A stretch of 64,000 bases of DNA from Apostichopus japonicus (taxonomy: Eukaryota > Echinodermata > Holothuroidea > Aspidochirotida > Stichopodidae), in NCBI RefSeq assembly GCF_037975245.1, contig NC_092574.1, forward strand, positions 22,757,713 through 22,821,712. The letters are read 5' to 3'. The notes beneath the pieces are model-generated. The model ran no database searches. It saw only the letters and a list, made by a program, of their open reading frames with translations, and was not told where the DNA came from. Positions 62,223 to 64,000 of this stretch are shown here, in pieces. Position 1 is the stretch's first letter, and each line of letters opens with the position of its first letter. The position numbers and the translations under genes were made by a program.

Positions 62223-62744
62223 TAAAATTTATCGGCGCTAATGATGCTTAATTATCAACTGTACTGTATTGACATTATGTTTTTGTGAATACAGATTAAG
62301 TGCACACACTTATGCTTGATAGTCCTTGGAATCAAAGGTTTTGAATCAACAGCAGGTCGTTGGTGAGGTGCGGCCCAGTCAATTTTTCACTCCTTATATC
62401 TGGCCCATTCATTCAAAAAGGTTGCCCACCCCTGACTTATACCCTTGAAATGTTACCCTCGTGATACACTCTCGGCATGGTAGAGTGCAAAAGTGCTGAG
62501 GAGACAAGTAAGCAAGGAAGCAGTGTAAACTTTTTAATTACCACTACCACAGTGATATAACAAATGATGGTAAAGATATTAACAGAGATTTATCAACTTG
62601 ATCTGCTGTTAGACTTTATATTACACCCAGGGGAAAGAATAGTAGTGGAAATGAATTCATATGCCAGGTAAATCTGTAAAGATTCATTGCTACATGAAAG
62701 GTATATTGTAGTAAAAAACCAGTGTTTCTCCCATTGTCACTGCA

Positions 62745-62905
62745 TTGGTGATGCACAACTGTTTATGACAGATGAAACGAAATACAGACAAGAAGTAAGT
62801 ATATTGTACATATATTTTGTGTATAGTGGTTTGGATAATGCACAACTGTTATGACAGATGAAGTGAAATACAGACTGGGTTTATTGTACATAGTTTTGTT
62901 TATAG
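62745..62905. repeat. Two diverged copies of a ~85-bp unit
   Basis: ATGCACAACTGTTTATGACA and GATGAAACGAAATACAGAC recur as ATGCACAACTGTTATGACA and GATGAAGTGAAATACAGAC, each followed by TATTGTACATA. Confidence 0.8.
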
Positions 62906-62984
62906 TGTATTAGTGTACTAGAGTATTCCCTCTACGTTAAATGTCACTTCCCTGATTTAACTAATTGGTTATGGTTACTGAAGA

Positions 62985-64000
62985 AAAAGCAACAGAGTGG
63001 CAAATAATATCATTTAACTTCAAGGACTTTCATTACTAACAATTGATTCAATGTGCACCATAAGAAGAATGGCTGGTATGTAACAGTGTGAGATATATAA
63101 TATGTATTAAACTGCAGATAGTTGTGTTTGCAGCTTCAGCACTCTGGTAACATTAACTTATTGGCAATAGTCAAGTAAAAAATGGCAATGAAGTTACAGA
63201 TATTATCATTTAACTTCAAGGGCTTTCATTAGCAATGATGGATTATTTGTGTATCTAGAAGAACAACGGCTGGTATTCAGTATGAGATATATAATATGTA
63301 TTAAACTGTAGATGGTTGGGTGTTTGCAGCTTCAGCACTCTGGTAACATTAACTTATTGGCAATTGTCAAGTAAAAAATGGCAATGCAGTTACAGATATT
63401 ATCATTTAACTTCAAGGGCTTTCATTAGCAATGATGGATTATTTGTGTACCTAGAAGAACAACGGCTGGTATTCAGTATGAGATATATAATATGTATTAA
63501 ACTGTAGATGGTTGGGTGTTTGCAGCTTCAGTTCTATGGTTTAACTTACTGGTCAAGAAATGCAGCAAAGTTTACAAATGTTGTCTTGAACTTCCACATT
63601 TTATTTTGAATACTTCATAAATTATACCATAATGAACAATAGCTGTTAGATTTACAGTTCAATAATATGAGAACTAGCTGGTTGTAGTTTGTAGTTTGCA
63701 GCTTCAGTCCTTTCATAAATAGTAAAAGTTACAAAATATTATCATTTAATCTCAAGGACCTTTACATTCCAATTCTACTGTACAAAATTGCTGGTACATA
63801 ACAGTATCAGATATAGACAATGTACTTTCAAGTACCTTGTTATGTTTACTTGTTGTCAAACAAATGTACTTTCAAATACCTGGTTATGTTTACTTGTTGT
63901 CAACACAACAACATTAATGCATTATACTAGCTGGTAGTATGTTTACAGCTTCAGTTCTCTTGCACATTGTCATTGACTATCAGCCAACCGAGAAAAGCAA
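62985..64000. repeat. Tandem array of a ~196-bp unit, 4-5 copies of decreasing similarity
   Basis: GCAGCTTCAG marks units at about 63130, 63326 and 63522 (196 bp apart), then 63698 and 63945 with more divergence. The second and third units are nearly identical (AAGAACAACGGCTGGTATTC). The array may continue beyond the window. Confidence 0.88.

Larger units (their letters stand above)
59094..62442. mobile_element. hAT-type non-autonomous element, interrupted by a Penelope-like element
   Basis: The terminal inverted repeats are CTGGGGTGGGCAAC (59102) and, inverted, CAGGGGTGGGCAAC (ending 62434), 13 of 14 matching and typical of hAT elements. Both sides carry the 8-bp direct repeat ACTTATAC (59094-59101 and 62435-62442), the hAT target-duplication length. 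Without the inner insertion the element is only about 345 bp and has no transposase. Confidence 0.9.
62443..64000. other. Noncoding, tandemly duplicated DNA
   Basis: No exon found. It contains a two-copy ~85-bp repeat and a longer ~196-bp tandem array up to the window's edge. Confidence 0.6.

Overview
This is eukaryotic DNA from an animal. It is AT-rich, with long introns, canonical GT/AG splice sites, minisatellites, poly-C/poly-G tracts and several transposon classes. The repeats (a Penelope-like element with hammerhead motifs, LINE 3' tails ending in GGCGCTATATAA plus TTATTATT, a tRNA-headed SINE) suggest a marine invertebrate, perhaps a deuterostome such as an echinoderm. That placement is an inference with low certainty. 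All protein-coding genes I can support lie on the minus strand, head to tail.

Layout from left to right. (1) 1-2671: intron 1 and the first recognisable coding exon of a neurobeachin/LRBA-family gene, which runs off the left edge. The intron holds a MITE-like inverted-repeat element. (2) 2672-9265: the 5' flank of that gene and the 3' flank of the next; one block near 3.4-3.55 kb has splice-like signals on both strands. (3) 9266-42599: a complete WD40 gene of the WDR49/WDR64 type, reconstructed here as 27 coding exons whose phases all agree (3,354 nt, 1,117 codons plus stop). The product has a disordered Pro/Gly-rich N terminus, an EF-hand-like region, about 14 WD blades (enough for two propellers) and an acidic/basic C-terminal tail. 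A noncoding first exon probably lies near 44.8 kb, with a possible RFX X-box near 45.2 kb. (4) 45-53.7 kb: no coding exon seen; intergenic DNA and/or a very long 3' UTR. (5) 53736-57301: the last three coding exons of a gene I do not recognise, including a 21-nt microexon. (6) 59094-62442: a nested insertion, a short hAT-type element with 8-bp target duplication interrupted by a ~3-kb Penelope-like element (RT plus GIY-YIG nuclease, one frameshift) with its own 11-bp direct repeats and a hammerhead ribozyme motif. (7) 62443-64000: tandemly duplicated noncoding DNA.

The introns of the WD40 gene are unusually rich in tandem arrays. The most striking is a 75-bp minisatellite (28.7-29.9 kb) whose unit contains the 3' splice site and first 29 or so bases of exon 10. 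Every unit repeats an AG acceptor and stays in frame across the proximal copies. A second array is about 79 copies of a 15-mer directly upstream of exon 16, carrying a branch-point-like heptamer per unit on the transcribed strand.
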